DNA from: Chlorobiota bacterium
Lineage (GTDB): Bacteria; Bacteroidota; Bacteroidia; Bacteroidales; VadinHA17
Assembly (NCBI GenBank): GCA_013152085.1
Contig: JAADHC010000017.1
Location: forward strand, 1-37,819
DNA: 37,819 bases
Reading direction: 5' to 3'
Shown: one piece after another, positions 1 through 8,937 of the stretch
Layout of the letters: every line of letters begins with the position of its first letter
Numbering within the stretch: position 1 is the first letter of the stretch
The notes under the pieces: generated by a model
The model's database searches: none
What the model was told of the DNA's origin: nothing
What the model saw: only the letters and a program-made list of their open reading frames with translations
Made by a program: the position numbers and the translations under genes

Positions 1-3000
1 ACAACCGATACAATCCTCGGTTATACTTTGAATGGTATCATCCCCCATTCCCCAGTCGTAAAAGACAAAGCCGGGACTGGCAGTGATCGTTACAGGTGTA
101 TTCCATTGGCAATATTCTGTCTGATCAATCGCTACGGGAAGGTCATAAAGGATATTTATTGTATCAGTATAGTTATTTCCGCCGGTAGTAACCGTAACAA
201 TGTATTCGTTATTTCCGGGTAACGTATTTAATGTATCGATGGCTATGGAAGAGGAATCCGAACCGTTGGACCACAGATAGGAATCATAACCATATCCGAT
301 ATCATAACTATAGCTATCCGCATGATCAAACTTATCATTATAGTAGCAAAATACCGTATCTTTTCCGGCAATAAATACAGGATTGTCAAACTCATCGGCT
401 CCTATATCCGGTGTTGCAACATCTCTCGGCTCACCGTCAATATCATCAGTAATTTCCGGCAGCGGTGTTCCCCTGCCGTTTAAGAGGGCTGCGTGGGTAT
501 GCAGGTCGGTATCGCTTACAAATCCGGGTAAAAACGATACGGAATGTGCATCCTGACCGGTTGTTCCCGTCCAGTCAACGATATCCATCGGATACAGATT
601 GTTGTAATCGGATAACAGATAGGTTGCAGATGTATTGGATATACTCAACACCGTCCCCTGAAGAGTTACCAGGTTATTATTCATGAGAGTGCAGTTGGCT
701 GAAGAATTATTTAGCCGGACACCGTATGAAAAATAGCCTTCCTCACCATAACAATAGACAGTATTGTTGTATAACCGAGACGGCCAGCCGGAATAATAAC
801 CTGTCACATCGGCTCCTTCCACAGCCTTTATGGAGATCATATTATTCGAGATCGTATTTTCCGATGAATATTGCTCAATGCCCACACAATCATTTCGTGT
901 AGTCAGGATGATCCGGTTACCGGAGACTAAAACCGTATCAGAGTAATAAATGAAAATCCCTTTTGACGGATCCTGGTCGCTCCGAATGGTATTCTGGGTT
1001 ATCTTTTGCAGGTTTTTTGCACCCCGGATAAATATTCCTGCCTGGTTTTGCCCGAGTATGACATTTTGATCAATGACCATATTCGTTCTTACCGATCCGC
1101 CTGTTCCGTAATCGAACATGATCCCGTTAGTGCCGTTAGATATCCTGTTTTGACGAATTATCACATCCAGGGTATCATCCTGCGAGGCATCAAACTGATC
1201 AGCGTAAATACATTGTAACGCTGAGCCACCGCCGGGATTTTCAATACCGGTGATTTTATTGTTTGCCAAAAGGAGGTTTGATATATGGTTTTTCAAAACC
1301 ACAACCCGTCCAAAAACGGGATCAAGCGCTTTAAAGGAGAGGTTTCTGAAGGTGAAGTTATCTACTCCGTCAAGCATCAGTACATAATTATTTAAAGAAT
1401 CGGCATCAAACTGCAAAATGACATCGGTGCTGTCACCGGATTGAGACTGGAAAATCACGGAATCACCGGCTGTCATGTTTTTGATATATGAAATGGCAAT
1501 CTGTTCATCATATGTCCCCGATAGAACATTGAAAGTAACTTTGCCATTAATTCCACATGAAGCTAATGCAAGAACGGCATCTGAAAAAGTTGAAAAATCT
1601 CCTGTATTTCCAATAGTATAAGTTCCTGCCAATTCACCCGGGCAATTTACCGAAATTTTATCGGCACCGATGGTTGTACGAACAGTATCACGAATCTCAC
1701 CGTCAAAATCGCTAATAACTTCCGGTTTTGGTATTCCTTTTCCCACCAACATAACCTGACTAATATGTAAATCATTATCAGAAACAAATATCGGATCTAT
1801 ACTTACAGAGTTATTGTCTTTATTGGCAGTGCTCACCCAACTTTGCATACCGGTGATGAATCCGTCATTGTATGCAAAATTATCGCCATTGGTAAATATA
1901 TCGTTATAATTGCCTGAGCACGCTCCCAAATCGGTAAAATAATAAACTAACCCTCCGGCAGTGTTATAAAAGATATTATTCATTACCACATTATTCCCTC
2001 CGCCGGCTTCCTGATTAAAGGCCCGGCTTTCATCAGCATTCCCAAAAATATTCACACTGTTATAAAATATATTTTGATAATCACTTGCATATAAATGAAT
2101 ACCTCCCGATTTACCCGTGGCGTTGAAAGAAATCATATTATTGTCAACCAAAGCACTATGATCCCATGTGCCGGTACAATTTATTAATGCTATACCGACC
2201 CAGGTGGTATCTTTTACAGGATTTATGCGTATTATTTTATTACGTTCTAACCGTTCCCATTTCTGATATTTTACCTCAATACCTCCTGAATATTGATTTG
2301 TGAGTATATTTCCGATAATAGAATTACCCGTTTCATTTTGCGTTAATTCTCCAATGAATACAATGCCATATTTACCATTGATAATTCGGTTGTTTTCAAT
2401 CAAATTATTGTTATCAACTCCATTAGCAGAATATATTACAGGTGATGTATTTCCCGCTCCTTTTAAAATATTATCAGCAATAATATTATGAGAGCTGCTT
2501 CGTAACTTTATCACGACAGAGAAGGCAGAATCGAGAGCCTGCAATGTCATATTTTTTATACTAACATAATCTGCGCTATCCAGGTTTATAATAAAATTGT
2601 TTGAAGCATCTGCTTGATATTGCAAAATAACATCGGTGCTATCGCCGGTTAAAGATTGAAAAACAATAGCGGAAGTATCAGGAATGCGTGTAATGTTTGA
2701 ATCGGCGATTGTAAATTGTTCGGTATAAATTCCCGGTTGAATTTTAAAAACAACCGAATCTTTGACACCGCACAAGTGCAATGAATCGACAGCCTGAGCA
2801 AATGAGGTGAAATGTCCGCCTGTCCCGAGAGTGTATTCTCCGGATAAAGGCATAAATCCGTTAAATTCAAAAGCACCAATATCGGGAGCAGTTGCACTTC
2901 TGATGTTCCCGTTTATGTCAGTGTTTACATCAGTTAATGCTACTCCCCGATTGTTTAACCATGAGTCGTCACTGTAGAGGGTTGAGTCGTTATCAAAATC

Positions 3001-6000
3001 GGGCTTATATACAATTGTATTAAAGTCAAAATGATAATTGTTTTGCCACTCCTTAAGTGTACGGTAATCATTATTTGCAAAAACCGGGGTTTGTTCATGT
3101 TTGCCCGAATAGTAGATGTTATGGTCTATCTGGCATCCTGTTGTGTCATCAACCCGTATCCCGTAATCTTCTGCAATAAGTATGTTGTTGAAAATATCAC
3201 TTTTGCCATATTTAATATACAGGCTATTCCCGCTTCCCTTTACCAGCACAGTATTGTAGGCTATTAATGAATTTTCTCCTGAGTACGAGTCAATACTAAT
3301 GGCATTACATGAGCTGTAATTCTGCTCACTATTATCAAGATTAACAGTATTGTTATAAATTTTACAGCTTTTCATTGATGAAATTGCTGTTGATCCATTT
3401 TTGGTTGCCTTGATATTTATAATGTTTCCGTGCATCTCCATCCCCTCGCAACCATTGGTTGTTGTTTTGACGGTAGAAAACACATTATCAGCTATTACAT
3501 TATTCTTTGAGTTATTGAAATTTATTGCAGTAGCACCTTTAACAAAATAGTTACCTGAGTAAACGTTGTTGCTGTCGGTAAAGTAATTGGATGGTTTGTG
3601 TATAAGATTATCGTTAAGTGAGGATGACATAATCATATTACCCTGAAGTGTATTATTTGAAGCATCAGCTTCAACTGACACGGGATTTACTCCTTCCGAT
3701 TCTGTTTTGATAGTGATATTGCGAATGTTAATAAAATTTGTTCTATAAAGTTGAAGCACATAGGTGTCGTAATTTTCGACAGGCGTGTAGGTTAAAACAA
3801 CACTGGTACTATCGTCCGAAGCCGACCGGAAAGTAACTGTATTGGTTGATGAAGTGCCATATATCTCAGGTATAATGATTTGTTCGGTATACGTGCCGTT
3901 TTCTATGTTGAAAGTGACGGCTCCGTCCACACCTCTTTTGGTCAGAGTGTCAATTGCCGGATTAATTGCCGGAAAATTACCGGCAACAGAACCTATTGTA
4001 TAGGTTCCGTGCATAGGTGCAAGCACTGGTGTAAATTCATACGCTCCCAAATCGGGAGATAACAAATCTCTTGTATTACCATTTATATCATAAGCTATAC
4101 CCACAGAATCTCCCACTCCATTTAACAACTGATTTTGAGGTATATAACTGGAATCAGCAGTAAAATACGGATTTGTAAATATGGAAACCGTATCAGAACC
4201 GGAATTATATTGAGGATAGTTAATACCATAATATTGTACATATTCAAAAGAATTGGAATATATAGCCGTATTTCTGTTTCCGTTAGTAAAGTAACAGTTA
4301 CTATTTCTGTTATTATTAACGGTTCCCGTTAGAATATATCCGTCAGCTTCGTTCGAAAAAATATTATTATACGAAACCACGCTATAAACGTCGTTAGTAT
4401 ATAAACATGCCGATGAGACATTGCTTCCCGTTACGCGGATAGTGTTATGCAACAAATCGATTTTTGAATTATGGTCAAAATCATTATTAATGATTGTTGC
4501 ATAGTCAGGGTTGGTTGTGTTTACTACAATAAAATTATTTTTTAATAAAACTGTATCCTGATCCAGATTATATACATTGATTCCCGTTCCACCATTGTCA
4601 ATGATAATGCTGTTTGCATTGATAACAACCTTGTTTCTTCCCGGAGAAACGGATATTGCCTCACCCGATATAATGTGAATATTATTGTACTCAATTGTAA
4701 TGTTCGCATCTACATTTAAATTATCAATCCAAACTGCTCTTGCCGGTGTTGAAGCTATAGTATTTCCCGATATTTCAATACCTTTATATGAATTTATGGC
4801 TATCGCAGTATCACTTTGGTTAATAAATCGATTATTTTTTATTGCAATAGAAATGTTTGGGTAATTATACTTACCATCAAATCTCATTGCCGTTTTCCCG
4901 TTTTCAAAAAGGTTGTTTGTAAAAACATTATTGCTATCACTTTCCGAATATTTATAAACAAGCTGCCCAACATTTTCAATACCTTCAATAATATTACCTT
5001 CAAACCTATTGCTGACGGCACCGTTACTCATTAGAACTACATTAGGATACGATGTATTTTCGGCTTTTATGGTTATATTTTTGAAAACAATATTTTGAGC
5101 ATCATTAAGAAACAAAGTGTAATTGTTGCTATTTGTTGCCGAATAAGAAAGTACAACATCGGTACTGTCGCCGGAAGCCGATTGAAAGGTGATAGTATTA
5201 TCGGCGGATACACTGTCAATTAAAGGTATGTTGACTTGTTCGTTATAGGTGTCGGATTGGACATTAAAAATTACGGCACTGTCAACTCCTACACTTAACA
5301 AAGAATCAACAGCTTGATTAAAAGTATGGAATAGTGGAGCAGTAGTTCCTATCTCATAAGTTCCATGCATTGGAGAGTTTGTGTGACATTCATATGCTCC
5401 GATATCAGTATAGTCGGGTGTTCCAATGCCAATGTTTTTAGCAAAAATATCGTCATAGCGGGCATTCCCGGCTTTATCAAGAATTGGGGCAAAAGTTCCG
5501 TTTCCTGCGTCAATGCCAGCTACTCCGGGCAGTAAATTAAAATCTAAATTATTTGCATCAACAAAAAACGGTTCGTTGTGTGAGAAAACCAGTCCTTCTC
5601 CGGACAATGACTCATAGGTCAGCCAGCTATACGTTATATGGTGAGCATTTCCGGCCAGATTATAATAATCATGTCCGGTTCCGCTGTTAGCATTTCCCCA
5701 CAAAAAGATTGTATTCACAATATCTGAAGAAGTAAATTCGTCGGCAAAGTTACCGCCTTTATTTCCGCATATATTTTTATAAAATGTACAGTTAATTACA
5801 GAGTCGGAAAGAGCAGCATAAACGCCACCGCCATTACCATTATTTGCTGAATTTGAATAAAACACACAATTTTCCAGTTTGGTATGTCCTGATGAGCCTC
5901 CGTTGTATATGGCGCCCCCGTTCCCGTTTCCCACTTTGTTGTCATAAAACAAGGTGTTGTAAATATAGCTTGAACAATATTTTACGGAAATTGCCCCACC

Positions 6001-6711
6001 TGTGGTTTGTGCACTATTGTGGGTGAATGTACAATTTAGTATTGTTATGTCCCCATATTCGCTATATATGGCCCCTCCGTCAGATACATAGCCGTTATTG
6101 TAAATGTTGTTATTTGTAAATGTGCAATTCTCAATTTCCAATCCGTCAAATTGATTGTAAATTGCATTCCCGGAGGTTTTAGCATAGTTATTCTTGAAAA
6201 TACAATTGCGAATTGTAAGGTTTTTCCCTTTATATGTACTATTAATACCTCCGCCATTGTAATATACATTATCATCAGCATAGCCGTCTGTAATAGTAAA
6301 GCCATCAATTACAGTACTATCTGCGCCAAACACAACAGAATATGAATTATCTGCATTGTCTCCCTGGGTTCCTATGTCACCGCTTAATATGGTAGTGTTG
6401 GCAACAAAATCCCTTTCTAGTAAGTTAGTTTCCGTTCCGGTAAAACCTCCATATACCGGTACATGTTTGACCAGGCTGAATGGCACATGTCTGTCTGTTC
6501 CCGTAGTGGGCTTATATGTCCCTGCCGCCACCCAAATAGTATCACCGGCTGTTGCATTGCTTAAAGCAGATTGCAGGTCGTTATAAGCATTAATCCATGA
6601 AGTTCCGTTGTTACTTCCTGAAGCATCAGTTTTTACATAAATAATACTTTGAGAAGATGCTGAAACATAAAATACAGCAAGTACACTTAGAATGATCAAT
6701 CCTTTTTTCAT
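1..6711 (-). CDS. Giant secreted modular beta-helix surface protein (3' end beyond window)
   Basis: One frame is open from the ATG at 6711 to base 1 (2237 codons, no stop; I read the frame line by line over 1-5880 and from the start codon). The N-terminus MKKGLIILSVLAVFYVSASS is a signal peptide. Residues about 25-435 resemble choice-of-anchor Q / polymorphic outer membrane repeats, with recurring GGAIY/GGGVY turns and ending in DIGAYE at 436. Four further modules follow, each opening with a GTYTIG-like strand and closing with a conserved D-x-NG-x-x-R...D-[IL]-GA-[YFD]-E-F signature at residues 887, 1277, 1681 and 2102. Residues after 2102 look like an Ig-like domain. In such families the C-terminus usually carries a type IX secretion sorting domain; that part lies outside the window. 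Likely a cell-surface or secreted adhesin or polysaccharide-binding protein; the exact role is unknown. Confidence 0.88.
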   Translation of the reverse strand, partial: MKKGLIILSVLAVFYVSASSQSIIYVKTDASGSNNGTSWINAYNDLQSALSNATAGDTIWVAAGTYKPTTGTDRHVPFSLVKHVPVYGGFTGTETNLLERDFVANTTILSGDIGTQGDNADNSYSVVFGADSTVIDGFTITDGYADDNVYYNGGGINSTYKGKNLTIRNCIFKNNYAKTSGNAIYNQFDGLEIENCTFTNNNIYNNGYVSDGGAIYSEYGDITILNCTFTHNSAQTTGGAISVKYCSSYIYNTLFYDNKVGNGNGGAIYNGGSSGHTKLENCVFYSNSANNGNGGGVYAALSDSVINCTFYKNICGNKGGNFADEFTSSDIVNTIFLWGNANSGTGHDYYNLAGNAHHITYSWLTYESLSGEGLVFSHNEPFFVDANNLDFNLLPGVAGIDAGNGTFAPILDKAGNARYDDIFAKNIGIGTPDYTDIGAYECHTNSPMHGTYEIGTTAPLFHTFNQAVDSLLSVGVDSAVIFNVQSDTYNEQVNIPLIDSVSADNTITFQSASGDSTDVVLSYSATNSNNYTLFLNDAQNIVFKNITIKAENTSYPNVVLMSNGAVSNRFEGNIIEGIENVGQLVYKYSESDSNNVFTNNLFENGKTAMRFDGKYNYPNISIAIKNNRFINQSDTAIAINSYKGIEISGNTIASTPARAVWIDNLNVDANITIEYNNIHIISGEAISVSPGRNKVVINANSIIIDNGGTGINVYNLDQDTVLLKNNFIVVNTTNPDYATIINNDFDHNSKIDLLHNTIRVTGSNVSSACLYTNDVYSVVSYNNIFSNEADGYILTGTVNNNRNSNCYFTNGNRNTAIYSNSFEYVQYYGINYPQYNSGSDTVSIFTNPYFTADSSYIPQNQLLNGVGDSVGIAYDINGNTRDLLSPDLGAYEFTPVLAPMHGTYTIGSVAGNFPAINPAIDTLTKRGVDGAVTFNIENGTYTEQIIIPEIYGTSSTNTVTFRSASDDSTSVVLTYTPVENYDTYVLQLYRTNFINIRNITIKTESEGVNPVSVEADASNNTLQGNMIMSSSLNDNLIHKPSNYFTDSNNVYSGNYFVKGATAINFNNSKNNVIADNVFSTVKTTTNGCEGMEMHGNIINIKATKNGSTAISSMKSCKIYNNTVNLDNSEQNYSSCNAISIDSYSGENSLIAYNTVLVKGSGNSLYIKYGKSDIFNNILIAEDYGIRVDDTTGCQIDHNIYYSGKHEQTPVFANNDYRTLKEWQNNYHFDFNTIVYKPDFDNDSTLYSDDSWLNNRGVALTDVNTDINGNIRSATAPDIGAFEFNGFMPLSGEYTLGTGGHFTSFAQAVDSLHLCGVKDSVVFKIQPGIYTEQFTIADSNITRIPDTSAIVFQSLTGDSTDVILQYQADASNNFIINLDSADYVSIKNMTLQALDSAFSVVIKLRSSSHNIIADNILKGAGNTSPVIYSANGVDNNNLIENNRIINGKYGIVFIGELTQNETGNSIIGNILTNQYSGGIEVKYQKWERLERNKIIRINPVKDTTWVGIALINCTGTWDHSALVDNNMISFNATGKSGGIHLYASDYQNIFYNSVNIFGNADESRAFNQEAGGGNNVVMNNIFYNTAGGLVYYFTDLGACSGNYNDIFTNGDNFAYNDGFITGMQSWVSTANKDNNSVSIDPIFVSDNDLHISQVMLVGKGIPKPEVISDFDGEIRDTVRTTIGADKISVNCPGELAGTYTIGNTGDFSTFSDAVLALASCGINGKVTFNVLSGTYDEQIAISYIKNMTAGDSVIFQSQSGDSTDVILQFDADSLNNYVLMLDGVDNFTFRNLSFKALDPVFGRVVVLKNHISNLLLANNKITGIENPGGGSALQCIYADQFDASQDDTLDVIIRQNRISNGTNGIMFDYGTGGSVRTNMVIDQNVILGQNQAGIFIRGAKNLQKITQNTIRSDQDPSKGIFIYYSDTVLVSGNRIILTTRNDCVGIEQYSSENTISNNMISIKAVEGADVTGYYSGWPSRLYNNTVYCYGEEGYFSYGVRLNNSSANCTLMNNNLVTLQGTVLSISNTSATYLLSDYNNLYPMDIVDWTGTTGQDAHSVSFLPGFVSDTDLHTHAALLNGRGTPLPEITDDIDGEPRDVATPDIGADEFDNPVFIAGKDTVFCYYNDKFDHADSYSYDIGYGYDSYLWSNGSDSSSIAIDTLNTLPGNNEYIVTVTTGGNNYTDTINILYDLPVAIDQTEYCQWNTPVTITASPGFVFYDWGMGDDTIQSITEDCIGC
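406..5406 (-). repeat. Four tandem protein modules of about 390-450 residues inside the giant gene
   Basis: Module boundaries are marked by DIGAYE-type signatures at nucleotides 5406, 4053, 2883, about 1671 and 408, giving spacings of about 451, 390, 404 and 421 residues. Each module starts with the same order of elements: G-x-Y-[TE]-[IL]-G, an F-x-T/S-x-x-x-A-[VI] helix-like stretch, a GV-x-x-x-V-x-F-x-[IV] strand, then G-x-Y-x-EQ. A later segment with DSTDVILQ-like text recurs as well. DNA identity between modules is low to the eye, so this is an old protein-level duplication rather than a recent DNA repeat. Confidence 0.75.
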
Positions 6712-7471
6712 TTCATTGTTTTTTAACGTTTTGTTTATCATATACTGGATATATCATGAAATTCCTTGCAGGACTAAGCCGCTGAAACTTTGGCGCAACC
6801 GACAGGTTGCAAAAAACCCCGGTGAAATAAAGGTCAGTAAAGCCAATCTTCATTTTTTGTTTATATTCTATATGTCTTCTTACCCTGCCACAAGTGTCAG
6901 TGAACAGGAACGAAGCATAACCCGTCAATGTCAACCAACCTTGCTGACCCGGCAAAATCCATACATTCATAGTCTGCATATATCTAGAAAACGCCTTGCA
7001 ATATCCATGTCAGTAGCCGAAAATTAAGCATAAAACAAAAGGAAATGAAGTATTCACTTTCATCCTGTTGTCGGAATCAACAGGGGAAAACGGAAAAACC
7101 GCCTGATGGCGGAATATAAATTCGTGACAAGCAACAATCAACATATCCCGGTTAAAATCAAATTCGCATTAAGAAAACTCATTACTTTCGTGTTATGTAT
7201 AAGTCCATTGTCGTCCCGCTATCAAAAGAAACCGGATTAATATCCTAATTCCCAATATCAATCTTTCCCTTCATCAACAGTTTTCAATATAAGACAATCC
7301 ATCTGAGCAAAACGTTGCATTACTTTCAGAAAATAAAAGTATGGAAAAAAATAGCAAAGTCAAGTTTTAGCGTCTCAGAAATTCCGCATTTCTGCTAATA
7401 AACATAAAAATGGTTGCTTTTTCTACGAAGATTTTCCGGATATGGAAAATTTAAAAAGGAAGGTTATCTTA
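6712..7471. other. 760-bp intergenic region with leader hairpin and no convincing gene
   Basis: Between the giant gene and the methyltransferase I find no convincing gene. It contains a perfect 6-bp hairpin, GCAACC-GACA-GGTTGC (6795-6810), in the leader of the giant gene. It also holds a hairpin at 7064-7084 (CCTGTTG/CAACAGG) and a terminator-like hairpin at 7094-7112. A minus-strand 88-codon reading frame (6713-6979) ends one base before the giant gene's ATG; its composition does not resemble a known protein and I do not call it a gene. No clear TAnnTTTG promoter was seen for the giant gene. Confidence 0.6.
7094..7112 (-). terminator. Possible intrinsic terminator, minus strand
   Basis: On the minus strand CCGCC-ATCA-GGCGG is followed directly by TTTTTCCGTTTT. 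The stem is only 5 bp and it lies about 360 bases past the methyltransferase stop, so the assignment to the restriction-modification operon is tentative. Confidence 0.4.
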
Positions 7472-8182
7472 TTATTTAGCAATATACTTCTTCTTTTTCT
7501 CCAGGAGTTTTAACTGCTGCACGACCTGTTTGTCGTATTCGTTTATACCTACACCTTTTTTTATTTTATCTTTTTGCGAATGATTCTTATAGGTTTTCCA
7601 ATCCGGATAATAATCTTCAGTCTGGTTTCCCCAGCAAAACCATCCCGGCCTTTGACCACGGGCAAACATCTCCAGGTATGGGCCCCGGCTACAGGATTCG
7701 ATAAGATTATATTGTTCGTCGGGTTTGCGACTGTGCTCACGTTTTCTCTGGATAATAATATTCTCCTGAGTCCTTCCGGGTTGTAAAGTTCTGGCATTCT
7801 TTCCGCGAATACCAAACAAAATCATTTCCGTCACATTCCGGAAGTAAAAACCTACACCCCTTCTGTCGGGACCTCCATCCTTTCTTATTTTAAACCATAT
7901 AATATTGGTTTTGTATATAAACCCCCAGGCTTTCATGACCTCGAGACCTTCTGCCAACAGCGCATTTGGAATCCATAAATACAAATGAGCTGTTTCATTT
8001 AAAACATTTTGCACAGGAATATCTTTTATCTCCGATAAAGCTAATGTCGGATATCTGGAAAGACGTTTGTGTTCGGGAGCCATCTTTCCTGTACGATTCT
8101 GAAATTGCCAGGGTGGATCAGCTAAAATTGTTGAAAATTTGATTCCACTTGTATATTTTATAAAATCCTCTGAAACACTCAT
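7472..8182 (-). CDS. MT-A70 family DNA N6-adenine methyltransferase (modification enzyme)
   Basis: 236 residues. The catalytic DPPW motif sits at residues 22-25 within ILADPPWQFQNRTG, as in the MT-A70 family that transfers a methyl group from S-adenosylmethionine to the N6 of adenine. Further family-like text includes LYLWIPNALL and FKIRKDGGPDRRGVGFYFRN. It follows the BglII-like endonuclease gene with a single base between stop and start, so the two are surely co-transcribed and form a type II restriction-modification pair. The methyltransferase presumably protects the sequence cut by its partner. The region is visibly richer in A+T than the downstream genes, which fits horizontal transfer. 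Family assignment is firm; target specificity is inferred only. Confidence 0.92.
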   Translation of the reverse strand: MSVSEDFIKYTSGIKFSTILADPPWQFQNRTGKMAPEHKRLSRYPTLALSEIKDIPVQNVLNETAHLYLWIPNALLAEGLEVMKAWGFIYKTNIIWFKIRKDGGPDRRGVGFYFRNVTEMILFGIRGKNARTLQPGRTQENIIIQRKREHSRKPDEQYNLIESCSRGPYLEMFARGQRPGWFCWGNQTEDYYPDWKTYKNHSQKDKIKKGVGINEYDKQVVQQLKLLEKKKKYIAK

Positions 8183-8183
8183 A

Positions 8184-8801
8184 TTATTTTTCTATTAAAA
8201 TTGGCGTAATTCCAAAAACCAATACCGGACATCCGCCATTTCTTCCAGCTTCAAGTCTGGGCAAAAGTTTTCCAATATGGGTTGTGCTTGCGCCATATTT
8301 AGCCTTAATACCAAGTTCTTTAAATACAGAATCAAGTTGATTACTCCTGGTAACCAAAACACCGACACTTATTGCATCGTATTCAAAAAATGCCCGGAAA
8401 GCATACAGATCACGGTCAAAAGTTTGGTCCTTACTGTTCCATTCAAGATCAAATGCAACACGACCTTTAAGATAATCTACTTTATGTGATCCATGCCTGA
8501 GCGTACTTTTTAATTCTTTACTTTTCTTCCCCTTTATTTCATAAACGTTTAATTCTGCTTCCAGATTTTTTTCATTCCAGCCAAGTGGTCTAAGTATTTC
8601 TGAGAAGATTTTAGGGATATGACTTTCATTGCCACCTCCTGCCAATATATCATCTGTTGTGAAATGGAAATGTCTCAGAGTATCACAAATCTCATTAAAT
8701 TCAGCAGGAAATTCTTTCGATAGGATTGCAGCAGCATGTTTAAAATCATAAACTTCATACAATGATGCAATATCTTTTGGAATATACTCTTCCCAACTCA
8801 T
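8184..8801 (-). CDS. BglII/BstYI-like type II restriction endonuclease
   Basis: 205 residues. The core around residues 107-137 (KVDYLKGRVAFDLEWNSKD, then FDRDLYAFR) matches the PD-(D/E)xK-like centre of the BglII/BstYI family. D109 and E120 are the likely metal ligands, and N122 occupies the place where BglII itself has Gln (E-x-Q). The FDRDL segment after the active site is a strong family mark. The gene is first in a two-gene minus-strand operon with the MT-A70 methyltransferase, a usual genetic arrangement for such enzymes. By family, recognition of a GATC-centred site (AGATCT or RGATCY) is plausible, but nothing here proves it. Start chosen at the only sensible ATG, 8801. Confidence 0.8.
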   Translation of the reverse strand: MSWEEYIPKDIASLYEVYDFKHAAAILSKEFPAEFNEICDTLRHFHFTTDDILAGGGNESHIPKIFSEILRPLGWNEKNLEAELNVYEIKGKKSKELKSTLRHGSHKVDYLKGRVAFDLEWNSKDQTFDRDLYAFRAFFEYDAISVGVLVTRSNQLDSVFKELGIKAKYGASTTHIGKLLPRLEAGRNGGCPVLVFGITPILIEK

Positions 8802-8937
8802 TGTATCTATTTCTTTATTAATTTATTAACAACATTCAAATTTCTCATATAAAACTATTCCAACAGATAATAAATATAATAAAAAAGGTAATACTTAAAA
8901 AAAAGCTGTCGATTTTTCCAATAAAATTATTCAGAAA

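Noticed and set aside
6713-6979. 88-codon minus-strand frame just before the giant gene
   Set aside because: No family resemblance, unusual composition, and it covers a hairpin region; treated as leader sequence, not a gene.
6692-7027. 111-codon plus-strand frame
   Set aside because: It overlaps the giant gene's start and leader, has no start signal and shows no protein-like pattern.
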